Origin: Cytophagaceae bacterium | GTDB lineage: Bacteria; Bacteroidota; Bacteroidia; Cytophagales; Spirosomataceae | Assembly (NCBI GenBank): GCA_947459055.1 | Contig: CANHCG010000088.1 | Coordinates: forward strand, 1 to 7,135 | DNA length: 7,135 nucleotides | Direction of reading: 5' to 3' | Part shown: positions 5,956 to 7,135 of the stretch, piece after piece | Layout of the letters: each line of letters opens with the position of its first letter | Numbering within the stretch: position 1 is the first letter of the stretch | Position numbers and translations under genes: made by a program | Notes under the pieces: model-generated | Seen by the model: only the letters and a program-made list of their open reading frames with translations | The model's database searches: none | Told to the model about the DNA's origin: nothing

Positions 5956-6899
5956 GGCGTTTTCGCAAGTGATTTTACCTGATTGACCGCGGCCTGAATT
6001 CGTTTGGTGAACAAATAACGGTTTAAATTATAGGCATCGAATTCCTTTGCATTCGGGTCCATACTTGCCCGGCGCGTGCGTTCTGAGGCGTGCAGGTAGG
6101 CTTGATTTCCTTCCCATAGGCCTACATGTACAACTTTATAGGTTCCATCAATTCGTTTTTCGCCGAAAAATAACAAATCGCCCACGGCTACGTTTGCCCA
6201 ATTTCGGGTGGAATCGACAAGGATTCCCTCCTTTGCTTGCTGGCTCGCATCTCGTGGTAATACCCAGCCATTCGCCTGAAAGACGGTCTTGGTAAAACCA
6301 CTGCAATCCAATCCCTTAATCGAGGTGCCGCCCCATAAATAGGGAATGCCAATTAAGCCATGCGCCGCTTGTAAAATCCGATTTTTTGTGGGTTCTGAAT
6401 TTGAATAAAGCCAATCGCGATAGGCCTGCACTTCCTGTTCTTTCACGAATCCTTTTTCGCCCGTGGGCAAGATGACCTCCCAAAAGCCATACATTTTTTT
6501 CAAACCGATTAATCGGTTGAGCCAAACAAGCTCCGAAACAATCTCCGATTTTTCACTGGAATGGCTATGAATTTTGCCTTGAAAGTGAGTGAAAATTAGT
6601 TCTAATCCCTGATTTTTATAGTTTTTATATTCAGCCGAATCCATGCGGGCAATCGCTCCTCCTTCGATCCAGCCCTGGTAATCGTCTGGCATTTGAACCA
6701 AGTACCAATTTTTCCCATCTGCTTTTTCCAAGATTTTCACCGGAGTTCCCAATAAAACCTGTGTAGACATCTCCGCCGCTTGTGCCGGTTCGGAGCGAAC
6801 ATTCCCCACCGAAACTTGCACTATCCCGATGGTCTTCATTTTGCTCTGCCCAAACACACTGAAGGAAATTAAAATAAATACCCAAATCTTATTTTTCAT
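5952..6899 (-). CDS. Secreted NlpC/P60 cell-wall endopeptidase with two SH3-like domains
   Basis: A 315-residue exported protein from ATG 6899; a TTG two codons upstream is in frame but unneeded. Residues 1-18 are a signal peptide (MKNKIWVFILISFSVFG). Two bacterial SH3-like domains follow, about 24-86 (NVRSEP at 33, WYLVQMPDDYQGWI at 65-78) and 97-160 (GFWEVILPTGEKGFV at 138-152). The NlpC/P60 domain spans about 172-300, with IPYLWGG (185-191), catalytic Cys199 in GLDCSGF, PRDASQQ (215-221), GDLLFF (240-245), His258 in VVHVGLW and His270 in YLHAS, so the Cys-His-His set is complete. This architecture matches YkfC-type gamma-D-glutamyl-L-diamino acid endopeptidases, which cut peptidoglycan stem peptides in turnover or recycling. 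Its start overlaps the upstream serine-hydrolase-like gene by 11 bases, so the two are co-transcribed and probably translationally coupled. The promoter lies outside the window. Confidence 0.93.
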   Translation of the reverse strand: MKNKIWVFILISFSVFGQSKMKTIGIVQVSVGNVRSEPAQAAEMSTQVLLGTPVKILEKADGKNWYLVQMPDDYQGWIEGGAIARMDSAEYKNYKNQGLELIFTHFQGKIHSHSSEKSEIVSELVWLNRLIGLKKMYGFWEVILPTGEKGFVKEQEVQAYRDWLYSNSEPTKNRILQAAHGLIGIPYLWGGTSIKGLDCSGFTKTVFQANGWVLPRDASQQAKEGILVDSTRNWANVAVGDLLFFGEKRIDGTYKVVHVGLWEGNQAYLHASERTRRASMDPNAKEFDAYNLNRYLFTKRIQAAVNQVKSLAKTP

Positions 6900-7135
6900 G
6901 ATCAAATTTCAAATGGTTTAAATTAGGTAAATAATTCTTTTTTCGTGTTGCTTCGTAGTTATATAGGTGTTGCCCCAAGGCTTTAAAAAACGGAAAGCCA
7001 ATGGTCTCGTAGTCGTATTTTTCATCGTTGAACACCTCGTCTTCATTGCACAAAATCACTGCCGTCACCAGGAATTCGATTCCTTTTTCGAAATCGACCA
7101 CATAAGCATTGTCTAATAAAAATCCATACGCATCT
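6889..7135 (-). CDS. C-terminal part of a probable serine hydrolase (beta-lactamase-like)
   Basis: The last 82 codons of a gene that enters from the right edge; the frame is open to the end of the window and stops at 6889-6891. A GTG at 7101 is only an internal codon, since the frame continues upstream (DAYGFLLDNAYVVDF precedes and includes it). The visible stretch, with DNAYVVDF, FLVTAVILCNED, VFNDEKYDYETIGFPFF and LGQHLYNYE, resembles the C-terminal end of Bacteroidota serine hydrolases of the class A beta-lactamase / DD-peptidase fold. The catalytic SxxK and KTG parts would lie outside the window, so the activity cannot be judged. The 11-base overlap with the NlpC/P60 start suggests that both products act on the cell wall. 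The family call rests on recalled similarity. Confidence 0.6.
   Translation of the reverse strand, partial: DAYGFLLDNAYVVDFEKGIEFLVTAVILCNEDEVFNDEKYDYETIGFPFFKALGQHLYNYEATRKKNYLPNLNHLKFDHEK

Noticed and set aside
6047..6885. Frames of 69-84 codons on both strands within the NlpC/P60 gene
   Set aside because: Shadows of a well-supported gene with complete catalytic residues.
1..7135. CRISPR array, tRNA, insertion sequence, defence or phage genes
   Set aside because: No regularly spaced repeats, tRNA-like folds, terminal inverted repeats or related protein motifs were found on either strand.

Overview
The window looks like an ordinary chromosomal stretch from a member of the Bacteroidota, most likely a Cytophagales-type bacterium. 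The reasons are the gene families (a PVC-type membrane-bound dehydrogenase with HEAT repeats, a secreted tandem NIPSNAP protein, a PepSY-like lipoprotein), the moderately AT-rich sequence, the lack of convincing Shine-Dalgarno sites, and several -7 boxes of the Bacteroidota form TAnnTTTG. The genus cannot be fixed from sequence reading alone. No tRNA, rRNA, CRISPR array, transposase or phage gene is visible.

Layout. Positions 1-1949 (minus) hold the N-terminal 649 residues of a large exported dehydrogenase-like protein that runs off the left edge. Upstream of it come an intrinsic terminator (2060-2087), a two-domain secreted NIPSNAP protein (2109-2855), an unrecognised acidic, aromatic-rich protein (2929-3498), a second intrinsic terminator (3514-3541) and a lipoprotein with five PepSY-like repeats (3561-4739), all on the minus strand. 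The 212-base gap at 4740-4951 is a divergent promoter region. It holds a weak minus-strand promoter, a near-perfect 21-bp palindrome overlapping a good plus-strand promoter, and nothing I can name in 4806-4889. The plus strand then carries a 47-residue signal-peptide-bearing small ORF (4952-5095) and lgt, prolipoprotein diacylglyceryl transferase (5122-5955). lgt ends in a 4-base tail-to-tail overlap with a minus-strand NlpC/P60 cell-wall endopeptidase (5952-6899). That gene in turn overlaps by 11 bases the end of a serine-hydrolase-like gene (6889-7135) running off the right edge.

How the genes relate. The right half has a cell-envelope theme: Lgt lipidates lipoproteins (the PepSY-like protein next door is a plausible substrate), and the NlpC/P60 enzyme and its coupled serine-hydrolase-like partner probably act on peptidoglycan. 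The left half holds exported proteins of the dehydrogenase and NIPSNAP type, separated from each other by a terminator.

Nothing here amounts to a clear new system. The items most worth a second look are the operator-like palindrome with its small secreted peptide ahead of lgt, the five-repeat PepSY-like lipoprotein, and the unrecognised protein whose start lies just past a terminator hairpin.
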